Below the pieces are notes generated by a model. That model was not told the DNA's origin and did no database searches. It saw only the letters and a list, made by a program, of their open reading frames with translations. From UBA1930 sp943371535 (GTDB lineage Bacteria > Bacteroidota > Bacteroidia > Chitinophagales > Chitinophagaceae): a stretch of DNA of 64,000 nt. Position numbers and translations under genes: made by a program. This document shows positions 1 through 8,914 of this stretch, one piece after another (positions within the stretch are counted from its first letter, which is position 1; each line of letters opens with the position of its first letter). The DNA lies in assembly GCA_943371535.1 (NCBI GenBank), contig CALRVE020000005.1, forward strand, positions 1 to 64,000, given 5' to 3'.

Positions 1-275
1 CTTCAATTGTAATATTTTGCATAGAAGCTTCTCCTAATTGTCTTTGTTGACTAGCGGTTGTAGAACGATATTTTTCTTCTCGTTCTTTTAATAAGGTTCT
101 GTTTTGTTCGTCTTGAATCATGTAAAAAGAGGCCTTATCAAAATCGCCTTTTAAGCAAGCTTGAACAAACTCACTTGAAGCAACTATGGCATCTTTTGCT
201 GGTGTGTAATTTTTAGGATTGTTACAAGCATTTAGTAACAAAACAATACCGAGTAAGCCCAAAACATATTTCATA
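1..275 (-). CDS. Putative lipoprotein, 3' end outside the window
   Basis: The reverse strand reads from an ATG at 273-275 into the left edge: 91 codons without a stop. The N-terminus is a lipoprotein signal, MKYVLGLLGIVLLLNAC, with Cys17 as the expected lipidated residue. After it come a short hydrophilic stretch and a helix containing EFVQACLKGDFDKAS, which recalls small NTF2-like or DUF4878-type lipoproteins, but too little is visible to assign a family. It lies downstream of phoH on the same strand, separated by a strong hairpin, so it is probably transcribed separately. Coding is clear; the function is unknown. Confidence 0.75.
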
Positions 276-309
276 ACTGCGGCGAAGTTAAACTAAAATA
301 AAATATGAG

Positions 310-342
310 CAGAAAAAAGGCAGCTATAGTAGCTGCCCAAAT
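310..342 (-). terminator. Rho-independent terminator of phoH
   Basis: GGCAGCTA and TAGCTGCC (319-326, 330-337) form a perfect 8-bp stem with a 3-nt loop. Read on the reverse strand the stem is followed by a run of six T residues. It sits 30 bases past the phoH stop codon. Confidence 0.8.
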
Positions 343-366
343 TTAAAAGCCGAAATAGTTTGTATT

Positions 367-1359
367 TTATCGTTGATGTAATCTTTTAGCATATTCTGCT
401 TCTTCAGCTTCATATTCTTTGTCGTAAGCTCTAATAATGGCTTTTACTAATCTATGTCTTACAACATCTTCTTCATTTAATTCTACATGTGCAATACCTT
501 CTATATTTTGTAAAATACGCATGGCCTTATCTAAGCCACTACGTTGATTACGAGGTAAATCTATTTGTGTTGGGTCACCGGTGATAATGGCTTTGGCATT
601 GGCACCAATACGAGTTAAGAACATTTTCAATTGTAAGTCGTTGGTATTTTGACTTTCGTCTAAAATAATAAATGCATTGTCTAAAGTTCTACCTCTCATA
701 TAGGCCAAAGGAGCAATTTCAATAGTTCTTGTGCTCATGTAATAGCCCAATTTATCGGCTGGAATCATGTCATCTAAGGCATCGTATAATGGACGTAAAT
801 ATGGATCAATTTTTTCTTTTAAATCGCCAGGTAAAAAGCCTAAACTTTCACCAGCTTCTACAGCTGGTCTGGTTAAAATAATTTTTTTAACTACTTTGTT
901 CTTTAATGCTCTTACTGCTAAAGCTACAGCAGTATAAGTTTTGCCAGTACCAGCGGGGCCAATGGCAAAAACAATATCGTTTTTATCGGCAGCCGTAACC
1001 ATCTTTTTTTGATTGGCAGTTCTTGCTCGAACTGTTTTGCCGTTAGGGCCAAAAACTAAAATGTCGTTAGGGTTTTTGTCGGTGAAGTTATCTACTGTTT
1101 CTGCATCATCACCACCTAAAATTTGTTCAAAATAGTTTTCACTTAAATGTCCATTTCTTTCAAGGTACTGCACTATTAGGTCTATTTTTTCTTTGGCAGT
1201 ATCAATTTGTTCAGGAGCTCCACTTATTTTTAATTGAGTGCCTCTAGATAAAATTTTTAACAGTGGAAACTTCTTTTTTAATAAGTCTAATTTGCCATTG
1301 TTTACTCCAAAAAATTCTAGTGGATTTACAGACTCTAGGTTGATGATTGTTTCTGTCAA
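367..1359 (-). CDS. phoH: PhoH family ATPase
   Basis: This is a PhoH-like P-loop NTPase of 330 residues, the usual length. The Walker A motif GPAGTGKT is at residues 134-141 and the Walker B segment FIILDESQN at about 230-238. The first 80 residues resemble the KH-like N-terminal part of longer PhoH proteins. The family is linked to RNA metabolism and phosphate stress, but the exact reaction is unsettled. The start codon is TTG (complement of 1357-1359): no in-frame ATG lies upstream before a stop, and the N-terminal segment ending in NPLEFFG fits the family. It is divergent from the thioredoxin-like gene at 1593 across a 233-base gap. Confidence 0.93.
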   Translation of the reverse strand: MTETIINLESVNPLEFFGVNNGKLDLLKKKFPLLKILSRGTQLKISGAPEQIDTAKEKIDLIVQYLERNGHLSENYFEQILGGDDAETVDNFTDKNPNDILVFGPNGKTVRARTANQKKMVTAADKNDIVFAIGPAGTGKTYTAVALAVRALKNKVVKKIILTRPAVEAGESLGFLPGDLKEKIDPYLRPLYDALDDMIPADKLGYYMSTRTIEIAPLAYMRGRTLDNAFIILDESQNTNDLQLKMFLTRIGANAKAIITGDPTQIDLPRNQRSGLDKAMRILQNIEGIAHVELNEEDVVRHRLVKAIIRAYDKEYEAEEAEYAKRLHQR

Positions 1360-1592
1360 TGTAGTTGAATTTAATTTTGAAAATGGATAAGTTGATTTTA
1401 AAAATTATAACACAATTTAATTTATATACTTTCAAACCGCAATTGTTATTATACACAATTTGTGGATAGAATTTTTAGTGCCTATTTGCCAATAGTTTGT
1501 GAATAGTTGAACATATAATTTCACTTTAAAATCATTGTTATATTTTTATTACTTAATAACAAAAAAATATTCCAATAAACTAATTACACGTT

Positions 1593-2831
1593 ATGAAACA
1601 TTTTGTTTGGTTATTACTTAGCATTTCTTTATTGGGTAATGCACAAAAAGCAGGTATTCAATTTGAAAAAAATAAAACTTGGAAAGAAATATTGGCAAGG
1701 GCAGCTAGTGAAAAGAAAAACATCATGATTGATTGTTTTGCTACTTGGTGTGGTCCTTGTAAGTATATGAGTAATACTGTTTTTCCACAAGCAGAAGCAG
1801 GTAGTTTTTACAATGCCAATTTTATTAATGTAAAAGTACAAATGGATGAAACTGAAGCCGATGATGCTTATGTAAAAAGTTGGTATGCAACTGCTAAAGA
1901 AATGGGAGAAAAGTATAGGGTAGATGCATACCCTACTTATTTGTTCTTGAGTCCAAATGGTGAGTTGGTTCACAAGTTTGTTGGAGCAACCGATGCTGCT
2001 GGTTTTGTAGCAAAAGGCAAAGCTGCTTTAGACCCCAATAAGCAATTTTTTACCTTACAAAAAAAATACAATGCTGGTAATAGAGAGGCGGCATTTTTAA
2101 AAGCATTTGCATCGGCTGCAGATGAAGCTGGTGAAAGCGATTTAGCAAATGAAGTAGCCAATCTTTATTTAGCTACCCAAAAAGATCTGCTGACAAAGGA
2201 GAATCTAGAATTTATTCTTCAGTACACTACAACAAGCACAACAAAAGGGTTTGATGTATTACAAAAAAATACAGCTAAAGCCGATGCTGTTGTTGGTGAG
2301 TATAAAGCTAGCCGTTTGGTAATTGCTATTATTACCAATGAAGAGGTTTTTAGCACTATTAAAAAGGGATATGTTCCAACTGCAACTGATTGGGGGAATT
2401 ACGAGAAAAAGGTAACTGCAAAATATCCAACTCATAATGTAGAAGCCATATTGAAAGCAAAAATTGTTGTGTACAAATTTTATAAAAATTGGACGAGTTT
2501 TTTAGAAGTTGTTTTTCCATATATGGAAAAATTTGGAATTAAGGAAGATGCAGCAGGATTGAATGATTATGCTTTTAATGTTTTTGAACATAGTGGTAAT
2601 ATAACACATTTAAATAAAGCTTTAGAGTGGAGTAAACGTTCTTTAGCAAAAGAACAAATTGCCGCTTACTTAGATACCTATGCTAGTATTTTATATAGGG
2701 TAGGTAAAAAAACAGAAGCTATTGAATGGCAAACAAAGGCAGTGAATGCAGCAAATGATGCCGATGAAAAAGAACAATATCAAGATATTCTAAATAAAAT
2801 GAAAAAAGGAGAAAAAACTTGGGTTGATTAA
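1593..2831 (+). CDS. Secreted thioredoxin-fold protein with C-terminal helical region
   Basis: The 412-residue protein starts with a signal peptide (cleavage probably after GNAQ, residues 15-18). A thioredoxin-like domain follows at about residues 25-140, with the active site CGPC at 53-56 inside FATWCGPCKYM and the later cis-proline region DAYPTYLF. The remaining 270 residues are mostly helical with TPR-like spacing near the C-terminus (LDTYASILYRVGKKTEAIEW). It is probably a periplasmic thiol-disulfide reductase; the partner is unknown. It is a single gene with its own terminator. Confidence 0.85.
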   Translation: MKHFVWLLLSISLLGNAQKAGIQFEKNKTWKEILARAASEKKNIMIDCFATWCGPCKYMSNTVFPQAEAGSFYNANFINVKVQMDETEADDAYVKSWYATAKEMGEKYRVDAYPTYLFLSPNGELVHKFVGATDAAGFVAKGKAALDPNKQFFTLQKKYNAGNREAAFLKAFASAADEAGESDLANEVANLYLATQKDLLTKENLEFILQYTTTSTTKGFDVLQKNTAKADAVVGEYKASRLVIAIITNEEVFSTIKKGYVPTATDWGNYEKKVTAKYPTHNVEAILKAKIVVYKFYKNWTSFLEVVFPYMEKFGIKEDAAGLNDYAFNVFEHSGNITHLNKALEWSKRSLAKEQIAAYLDTYASILYRVGKKTEAIEWQTKAVNAANDADEKEQYQDILNKMKKGEKTWVD

Positions 2832-2856
2832 ATTGATTGAATAATTAATGATATTT

Positions 2857-2892
2857 TAAAGAGTAGCTGAATTAAGTAAGCTGCTCTTTTTG
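2857..2892 (+). terminator. Rho-independent terminator after the thioredoxin-like gene
   Basis: AAAGAGTAGCT (2858-2868) pairs with AGCTGCTCTTT (2879-2889) with one G-U pair, and a T run follows. It ends 68 bases before the next start codon. Confidence 0.75.
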
Positions 2893-2959
2893 TTTGCAAT
2901 ACTAAGTAGCTTGTTACTGATTACATTAAACCCTTATCTTCATTTTCCAAAACTGCTGT

Positions 2960-4108
2960 ATGAATCAACGATATTATTCATTGGATGTTTTTAGAGGTGC
3001 AACTGTTGCACTAATGATATTGGTAAATAATCCCGGTTCATGGTCTAATATTTTTCCTCCATTAAAACATGCACCTTGGCATGGTTGTACTCCCACCGAT
3101 TTAGTGTTTCCCTTCTTTTTATTTGCTGTTGGTAATGCAATGGCATTTGTAATGCCTCGATTTGAAGAAAAAGGCACAGCCTTCTTTTTTAAAAAAGTTG
3201 TAAAAAGAACTGTACTGATTTTTGCAATTGGATTGTTTTTAAACTGGAGTCCTTTTGTAAAATGGGATGCAGAAACTTTGGTACTAAAACCTTGGGAAAA
3301 TATTCGAATTTTGGGCGTTTTGCAAAGAATTGCCATTTGCTATTTTTTTGCATCAGTAGCAGTATATTTTTTAAAAGTGAGAGGAGCTTTTGTGTTTAGT
3401 GCTATACTCTTATTGGCTTATTGGTTGGTATGTTGGTTTAGTAATACTGCCGATCCTTACAGCTTGCAGGGTTATTTTGGAACATCAATTGATGTGGCTA
3501 TCCTTGGCGAAAATCATTTATACAAAGGCGAAGGCGTTCCTTTTGATCCAGAAGGACTCACTAGTTCTTTAGCTGCAATTGTACAAGTTGTTTTTGGGTA
3601 TTTAGTAGGTCAATACATTCAGCAAAAAGGGAAAACTTTTGAAATGCTGAGCAACTTATTTGTTGCAGGAATTCTATTGTTATTTACAGGCTACTGTTGG
3701 GATATGGTTTTTCCGATTAATAAAAAAATATGGACAAGTAGCTACACTGTTTATACTACTGGCTTAGCCATTATTACTTTAGCTATTCTGATTTATTTAA
3801 TTGAATTCAAAGGAGCTAAAGGAGCATTGAGTAAGTTCTTTGATGTGTTTGGAAAGAATCCTTTATTCATTTTTGTGTTGAGTGGATTTTTACCAAGAGT
3901 AGTGGCTTTATATAGAATTAGTGATGGAGTTAGTGCCGATGGTAAAATAAATTATACATCGGCATTTGCTTGGTTTTATAACCATGTTTGTAAAAACATT
4001 TCAACCGATTTAAGAGTGGGTTCTCTAGTATATGCATTAATAATGATTACATTTTATTGGCTGATTGTGTATTGGATGGATAAACGTAAAATTTATGTAA
4101 AGGTGTAA
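2960..4108 (+). CDS. DUF5009/NagX-like membrane acyltransferase (HGSNAT family)
   Basis: The 382-residue protein is highly hydrophobic, with about ten membrane segments. The N-terminus YYSLDVFRGATVALMILVNN and the following HAPWHGCTPTDLVFPFFLF segment are hallmarks of the heparan-alpha-glucosaminide N-acetyltransferase-like (DUF5009/NagX) family, where a conserved His near the first transmembrane segments is thought to carry the acyl group. Family members acetylate amino sugars at the inner membrane; the substrate here is not known. It stands alone upstream of the arabinose operon, and a joint role is not evident. Confidence 0.85.
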   Translation: MNQRYYSLDVFRGATVALMILVNNPGSWSNIFPPLKHAPWHGCTPTDLVFPFFLFAVGNAMAFVMPRFEEKGTAFFFKKVVKRTVLIFAIGLFLNWSPFVKWDAETLVLKPWENIRILGVLQRIAICYFFASVAVYFLKVRGAFVFSAILLLAYWLVCWFSNTADPYSLQGYFGTSIDVAILGENHLYKGEGVPFDPEGLTSSLAAIVQVVFGYLVGQYIQQKGKTFEMLSNLFVAGILLLFTGYCWDMVFPINKKIWTSSYTVYTTGLAIITLAILIYLIEFKGAKGALSKFFDVFGKNPLFIFVLSGFLPRVVALYRISDGVSADGKINYTSAFAWFYNHVCKNISTDLRVGSLVYALIMITFYWLIVYWMDKRKIYVKV

Positions 4109-4235
4109 GACACTCAATATTTTAGACCACTATTGTAGTGATTTTTAGGTTGATAAAAAAATAAATGTAAAAAGTACACTTATTTTAAAAAGTTCTGTAC
4201 ATTAGCATTCGCAAGTAACGATTTGCTACTACATT

Positions 4236-5873
4236 ATGGAACAACAATCTTATGTTATAGGGGTAGATTATGGAACGGATTCTGTTCGATCTATCATTGT
4301 AGATGCTTCAAATGGCAACGAAATAGCTTCATCAATTTTTTATTATCCTCGTTGGAAAAAACAATTGTATTGTAATGCTGCTGCCAATCAATTTCGTCAA
4401 CACCCTTCAGATTATTTAGAAGGATTAGAATATACTATTAAAGACTGTTTACAAAAAGCTGGAGTTGAAGTTGCCGCTCATGTAAAAGCAATTGCTGTAG
4501 ACACAACAGGATCAACACCGGTAGCTGTAGATGCCACAGGAACACCATTGGCATTATTGCCTGAGTTTGCTGAAAATCCAAATGCCATGTTTGTGCTTTG
4601 GAAAGATCATACCAGCGTAAAAGAAGCTGCTGAAATAAATGAACATGCAACAAAATTTACCACCAACTATTTACAATTTGTTGGAGGCATTTATAGTAGT
4701 GAATGGTTTTGGGCAAAGCTATTGCATGTATTACGTGAAGATAAGCAGGTAAGAAATAATATACATAGTTGGGTAGAACATTGTGATTGGATTCCATTTG
4801 TACTAAGTGGTGGAAACAATGTACAAGATATTAAACGTGGGGTTTGCAGTGCAGGGCATAAAGGCTTATGGAGTGAAGCTTTTGGAGGTTATCCTCCAAA
4901 CGATTTTTTTGCTTCTTTGGATAATGTTTTAGATGGATTTACAAGTAAATTACCCAAAGAAACCTATACTTCAGATAAAGTGGCTGGAACACTTTCAGCT
5001 GATTGGGCAAGCAAATTAGGTTTATTAACCAATGTAGTAATTGCTGTTGGTGCATTTGATGCACATATGGGTGCTGTTGGTGGACAAATTGAACCTTACT
5101 ATTTAAGCAAAGTAATGGGCACATCTACTTGCGACATGTTGGTTGCTCCAGTTGATGAAATTGGAGATACTTTAGTAAAAGGAATTTGTGGTCAAGTAAA
5201 TGGTTCAGTTATTCCCAATATGATTGGAATGGAGGCTGGCCAATCTGCTTTTGGCGATGCTTATGCTTGGCTGAAAAATGTATTGAGTTGGAGTTTGAAT
5301 TTACTCGAAGATGAAAATTTAAAGCATCAAATTTCTGATAAAATTATTGCTGAACTTTCTACACAAGCTGCACAACTAACATTGAATGAAAAAGATGAAT
5401 TGGCAGTTGATTGGTTAAATGGACGACGTACACCCGATGCCAACCAATTATTGAAAGGTGCATTTACTGGATTAAATTTAGGTACTGATGCACCACGAAT
5501 GTTTAAGGCATTGGTAGAAGCTACTTGTTTTGGTGCAAAAGCCATTGTAGAAAGGTTTGTAGAGCAAGGTATAACTGTAAAAGGATTGATTGGTTTAGGT
5601 GGTGTTGCAAAAAAGTCACCTTACATTATGCAGGTAATGGCCGATGTAATGAATATGCCCATTCGTATTCATAAGAGTGAACAAACTTGTGCCTTAGGGG
5701 CTGCAATGTTTGCTGCAACTGCAGCTGGTATATATACAAAAGTAGAAGATGCCATGTATGCAATGGGACAAGGCTTTGATGCAGAATATCATCCTAATGC
5801 AGTTAATGTTGAGCATTATGCAAAACGTTACCAGCAGTATAACGTGTTAGGTAATTTTTTGAGCAATGAATAA
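4236..5873 (+). CDS. araB: Ribulokinase
   Basis: This FGGY-family sugar kinase of 545 residues phosphorylates L-ribulose at O5. The N-terminal ATPase phosphate motif GVDYGTDSVRSIIVDA (residues 9-24) and the C-terminal GLIGLGGVAKKSPYIMQVMADV segment, followed by the adenosine-binding region ending in CALGAAMFAATAAG, match AraB-type ribulokinases in order and spacing. It is the first gene of araB-(insert)-araD-araA-regulator-epimerase. The 127-base leader upstream has no obvious terminator, and no clear regulator site was identified there. Confidence 0.95.
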   Translation: MEQQSYVIGVDYGTDSVRSIIVDASNGNEIASSIFYYPRWKKQLYCNAAANQFRQHPSDYLEGLEYTIKDCLQKAGVEVAAHVKAIAVDTTGSTPVAVDATGTPLALLPEFAENPNAMFVLWKDHTSVKEAAEINEHATKFTTNYLQFVGGIYSSEWFWAKLLHVLREDKQVRNNIHSWVEHCDWIPFVLSGGNNVQDIKRGVCSAGHKGLWSEAFGGYPPNDFFASLDNVLDGFTSKLPKETYTSDKVAGTLSADWASKLGLLTNVVIAVGAFDAHMGAVGGQIEPYYLSKVMGTSTCDMLVAPVDEIGDTLVKGICGQVNGSVIPNMIGMEAGQSAFGDAYAWLKNVLSWSLNLLEDENLKHQISDKIIAELSTQAAQLTLNEKDELAVDWLNGRRTPDANQLLKGAFTGLNLGTDAPRMFKALVEATCFGAKAIVERFVEQGITVKGLIGLGGVAKKSPYIMQVMADVMNMPIRIHKSEQTCALGAAMFAATAAGIYTKVEDAMYAMGQGFDAEYHPNAVNVEHYAKRYQQYNVLGNFLSNE

Positions 5874-5938
5874 TGAACAATGATTAATGAACAGTGAACA
5901 ATGGTTAATGAATAACTTATAGTAATAATCTGTTTTCT
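5874..5938. repeat. TGAACAATG-type dispersed repeat, left flank of the four-helix-bundle gene
   Basis: Irregular copies of AATGAACAATGATT follow the araB stop codon. GTGAACAATG (5894-5903) is repeated exactly inverted at 6305-6314, on the other side of the four-helix-bundle gene. The same repeat family appears upstream of the DoxX-like gene near 29990-30036. Confidence 0.7.
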
Positions 5939-6298
5939 ATGGGAGAAAATATATTAAAAATAAAGTCTTATGGTTTTGCAATAAGGATTGTTAAGTTGTC
6001 TCAGTTTCTACAAAGTGAAAAGAAGGAATTTGTTCTATCTAAACAAATTTTAAGAAGTGGAACATCTATTGGGGCATTAATTAGAGAGGCAGAGTTTGGC
6101 CAAAGCAAAGCTGACTTTATACATAAACTTTCAATTTCATTAAAAGAGGCAAATGAAACTGAATACTGGATTAATATTTTATACGATACTGGATATATTG
6201 ATAAGAGTTTGTTTGAAAGTTTGATTCATGATTGCAAAGAACTTTTGAAATTATTGATTGCATCTATCAAAACATCAAAAGCATTAAACAATAAATAA
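5939..6298 (+). CDS. Four-helix-bundle protein, 23S rRNA intervening-sequence type
   Basis: The 119-residue protein matches the S23/IVP four-helix-bundle family: KSYGFAIRIVKLSQFL, LSKQILRSGTSIGALIREAE and FIHKLSISLKEANETEYWI are the typical first three helices. Founding members are encoded inside 23S rRNA intervening sequences; free-standing copies are frequent in Bacteroidota. Their function is unknown. It lies between araB and araD on the same strand, has no evident connection with arabinose, and is bracketed by an inverted repeat, so it is likely an inserted cassette. Confidence 0.88.
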   Translation: MGENILKIKSYGFAIRIVKLSQFLQSEKKEFVLSKQILRSGTSIGALIREAEFGQSKADFIHKLSISLKEANETEYWINILYDTGYIDKSLFESLIHDCKELLKLLIASIKTSKALNNK

Positions 6299-6331
6299 AT
6301 TGTTCATTGTTCACTTTTAATTTTTAATTGA
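6299..6331. repeat. Right flank of the four-helix-bundle gene, inverted copy of the TGAACAATG repeat
   Basis: ATTGTTCATTGTTCAC, with CATTGTTCAC at 6305-6314, is the exact inverse of GTGAACAATG at 5894-5903. The araD start codon follows directly. Confidence 0.65.
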
Positions 6332-7030
6332 ATGAATAAATATAACCACATAAAAGAAGAAGCCTACATAGCCAATATGCAATTGCCACAATTAGAGTTA
6401 GTACTTTTTACCTTTGGCAATGTAAGTGCAGTAGATAGAAGCCTTGGCGTTTTTGCAATTAAACCAAGTGGTGTTCCTTACGAAAAGTTGAAAGTAGAGG
6501 ATATGGTGATTGTAGATTTTGATGGTAATGTAGTTGACGGAAGTCTTCGTCCATCTTCTGATACCAAAACACATGCTGTATTATACAAGCAATGGGAAGG
6601 TATTGGTGGTATTGTGCACACACATTCAACTTATGGTACAGCTTGGGCTCAAAGTCAACGTGATATTCCCATTTTTGGCACAACACATGCCGATTATAAC
6701 ACTGTGAATATTCCTTGTGCACCACCTATGAGTGATGCAATGATTCAAGGAAATTATGAGTATGAAACGGGCTTTCAAATCATCAATTGTTTTAACGAAC
6801 GTGGTTTAGATTATAAAGAAGTAGAAATGGTTTTAGTTGGCAATCATGCTCCATTTACATGGGGTAAAAATGCTGATAAAGCTGTACACAATAGTGCGGT
6901 GTTAGAGCAGATTGCTAAAATGGCTTTATTGACTGAACAAATTAATCCCAACGCACCTCGTTTAAAAGATGCATTGATTAAAAAACATTTTGAAAGAAAG
7001 CATGGACCAGATAGTTATTATGGGCAGTAG
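6332..7030 (+). CDS. araD: L-ribulose-5-phosphate 4-epimerase
   Basis: A class II aldolase-fold enzyme of 232 residues that converts L-ribulose 5-phosphate to D-xylulose 5-phosphate, linking arabinose to the pentose phosphate pathway. Visible features are FGNVSAVDRSLGVFAIKPSGV, the zinc-binding pair in GGIVHTHSTYGTAWAQ, the THADYNTVNIPC segment and a third metal-site His in LVGNHAPFTWG. Length and motif order match AraD. It follows the inserted four-helix-bundle gene by 33 bases. Confidence 0.96.
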   Translation: MNKYNHIKEEAYIANMQLPQLELVLFTFGNVSAVDRSLGVFAIKPSGVPYEKLKVEDMVIVDFDGNVVDGSLRPSSDTKTHAVLYKQWEGIGGIVHTHSTYGTAWAQSQRDIPIFGTTHADYNTVNIPCAPPMSDAMIQGNYEYETGFQIINCFNERGLDYKEVEMVLVGNHAPFTWGKNADKAVHNSAVLEQIAKMALLTEQINPNAPRLKDALIKKHFERKHGPDSYYGQ

Positions 7031-7401
7031 TGCCCATAAAACCTAAAGGGGAATATGATGGAAGAAATTTTTGGTTCAAGCTGTGGTACTTTGGGCATCG
7101 TCCCTTGCGTCGCACACTTGTACTGAAGAATAAAAATGAACTTTTATTGAAGCGTAGATTTAACCACAAGGCAGGCAAGGAAAATACAACGCAAAGTCGA
7201 TAAAATAATCCTTAGTGTTCCTTGTGAAAACCTTTGTGTCTTTGTGGTTTTATTCCCCTCCTTTGGAGGGGTTAGGGGTGGTTCTAAAAAGTTGAATAAA
7301 GAACCAAACGTTGAAGAGTGCCCTTCGACTACGCTCAGGATAAACTTGCAACGAAAGCTCAATTGAAATACAAAAGCTGATAACAAAAAATAAAAAATAC
7401 A
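7031..7401. repeat. Repeat-rich 371-base gap between araD and araA
   Basis: No convincing gene is present. From left to right there are GTCGCACACTTGTAC near 7104; an AACCACAAGG to CTTTGTGGTT inverted pair (about 7153-7248); a hairpin CCCCTCC-TTT-GGAGGGG (7255-7271); an inverted copy of the GCACTCTTCAACGTT element (about 7305-7320); CTTCGACTACGCTCAGG (7323-7339); and ACTTGCAACGAAAGC (7344-7358). Several pieces recur elsewhere in the window, so this looks like stacked dispersed repeats between two genes of one operon. Confidence 0.7.
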
Positions 7402-8904
7402 ATGATTACTAATTTAAAATCGCTTGAAATTTGGTTTGTTACAGGCAGCCAAGACTTATATGGAGAAACAACATTGAAACAAGTAGCTGCAAATGCACAA
7501 GCTATTGTATCATCCTTAAATACACATGAGCAAATACCTGTAAACATTGTTTGGAAGCCAACTGTAAAATCTCCGGATGAAATTTTTGCTGTTTGTCAAC
7601 AAGCCAATGCTACTGCAAATTGTATTGGTATTATTGCCTGGATGCATACATTTTCGCCTGCAAAAATGTGGATTAACGGATTAAAAATATTACAAAAGCC
7701 ATTGTTACATTTTCATACACAATTCAATCGTGATATTCCTTGGGGTGAAATTGATATGGACTTTATGAACCTGAATCAATCGGCTCATGGCGATAGAGAA
7801 TTTGGTTTCATTATGAGTCGTATGCGATTGAATAGAAAAGTTGTGGTTGGGCATTGGCAAGATGCAGAAACCATTGCTAAAATAAATGCATGGACAAGAG
7901 CTGCTGCTGGTTGGCATGATTGGCAGGGAGCAAAATTTGTACGCTTTGGCGATAACATGCGTTATGTAGCAGTTACAGATGGTGATAAAGTAGAAGCTGA
8001 AATGAAGTTTGGTTATTCTGTTAATACTTATGGTATTGGTGATTTAGTAAAAGTGATGAATGAAGTTACCGAAGCACAAGTAGATACATTGGTAGAAGAG
8101 TATGCAGCAACGTATACCTTAATGTCTTCTTTAGAAAAGGGAGGAAGTCAACATACGTCATTAAGAGAAGCTGCTAAAATAGAAATTGGATTAGAAACAT
8201 TTTTAGTTGCAGGAAATTATAAAGGGTTTACTGACACGTTTGAAGATTTACATGGCATGGCTCAATTGCCAGGTATTGCATCTCAACGTTTAATGGCAAA
8301 AGGCTATGGCTTTGGTGGTGAAGGTGATTGGAAAACTGCAGCATTGGTAAGAGCAATGAAAGTTATGGGAAGTGGTTTAAAAGGTGGTAATTCTTTTATG
8401 GAAGATTATACCTATCATTTCAACCCAGATAATCGTTTGGTGTTGGGTGCACATATGTTAGAAATTTGTGAGAGCATAGCTGAATCAAAACCAAGTTGTG
8501 AAATACATCCTTTAGGCATTGGTGGTAAATCCGATCCAGTTCGTTTGGTATTTAATTCTGCTCCTGGTCCTGCTTTAAATGCTTCTATAGTAGATATGGG
8601 TAATCGTTTTCGATTATTGGTAAATGAAGTATTGGCCGTTGCTCCTTTACATTCATTACCAAAGCTTCCAGTAGCAAGGGTTTTATGGAAACCTTATCCA
8701 AATATGCATACAGGTTGTGCTGCTTGGATTTATGCAGGTGGTGCACATCATACATGCTATTCACAAAACTTAACTGCCGAACATTTAGAAGATTTTGCAA
8801 GTATGGCTGGAATTGAATTTTCATTAATTGGAAAAGACACAACTTTATATCAATTCAAAAACGAATTGAAATGGAGTGATGTATATTATCAAATTAATAG
8901 ATAA
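7402..8904 (+). CDS. araA: L-arabinose isomerase
   Basis: A 500-residue enzyme that interconverts L-arabinose and L-ribulose. The N-terminus LEIWFVTGSQDLYGETTLKQVA, the segment THTSLREAAKIEIGLE-like (here QHTSLREAAKIEIGLE) and PSCEIHPLGIGGKSDPVRLV are characteristic. Length is typical of AraA. The 371-base gap upstream means it may have its own promoter. The regulator gene downstream starts 10 bases after the stop codon, so the two are cotranscribed. Confidence 0.97.
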   Translation: MITNLKSLEIWFVTGSQDLYGETTLKQVAANAQAIVSSLNTHEQIPVNIVWKPTVKSPDEIFAVCQQANATANCIGIIAWMHTFSPAKMWINGLKILQKPLLHFHTQFNRDIPWGEIDMDFMNLNQSAHGDREFGFIMSRMRLNRKVVVGHWQDAETIAKINAWTRAAAGWHDWQGAKFVRFGDNMRYVAVTDGDKVEAEMKFGYSVNTYGIGDLVKVMNEVTEAQVDTLVEEYAATYTLMSSLEKGGSQHTSLREAAKIEIGLETFLVAGNYKGFTDTFEDLHGMAQLPGIASQRLMAKGYGFGGEGDWKTAALVRAMKVMGSGLKGGNSFMEDYTYHFNPDNRLVLGAHMLEICESIAESKPSCEIHPLGIGGKSDPVRLVFNSAPGPALNASIVDMGNRFRLLVNEVLAVAPLHSLPKLPVARVLWKPYPNMHTGCAAWIYAGGAHHTCYSQNLTAEHLEDFASMAGIEFSLIGKDTTLYQFKNELKWSDVYYQINR

Positions 8905-8914
8905 TTTTTATTTC

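Noticed and set aside
4109..4235. Arabinose operator upstream of araB
   Set aside because: GTACAC and TGTACA half-sites can be paired only loosely and no convincing palindrome was found.
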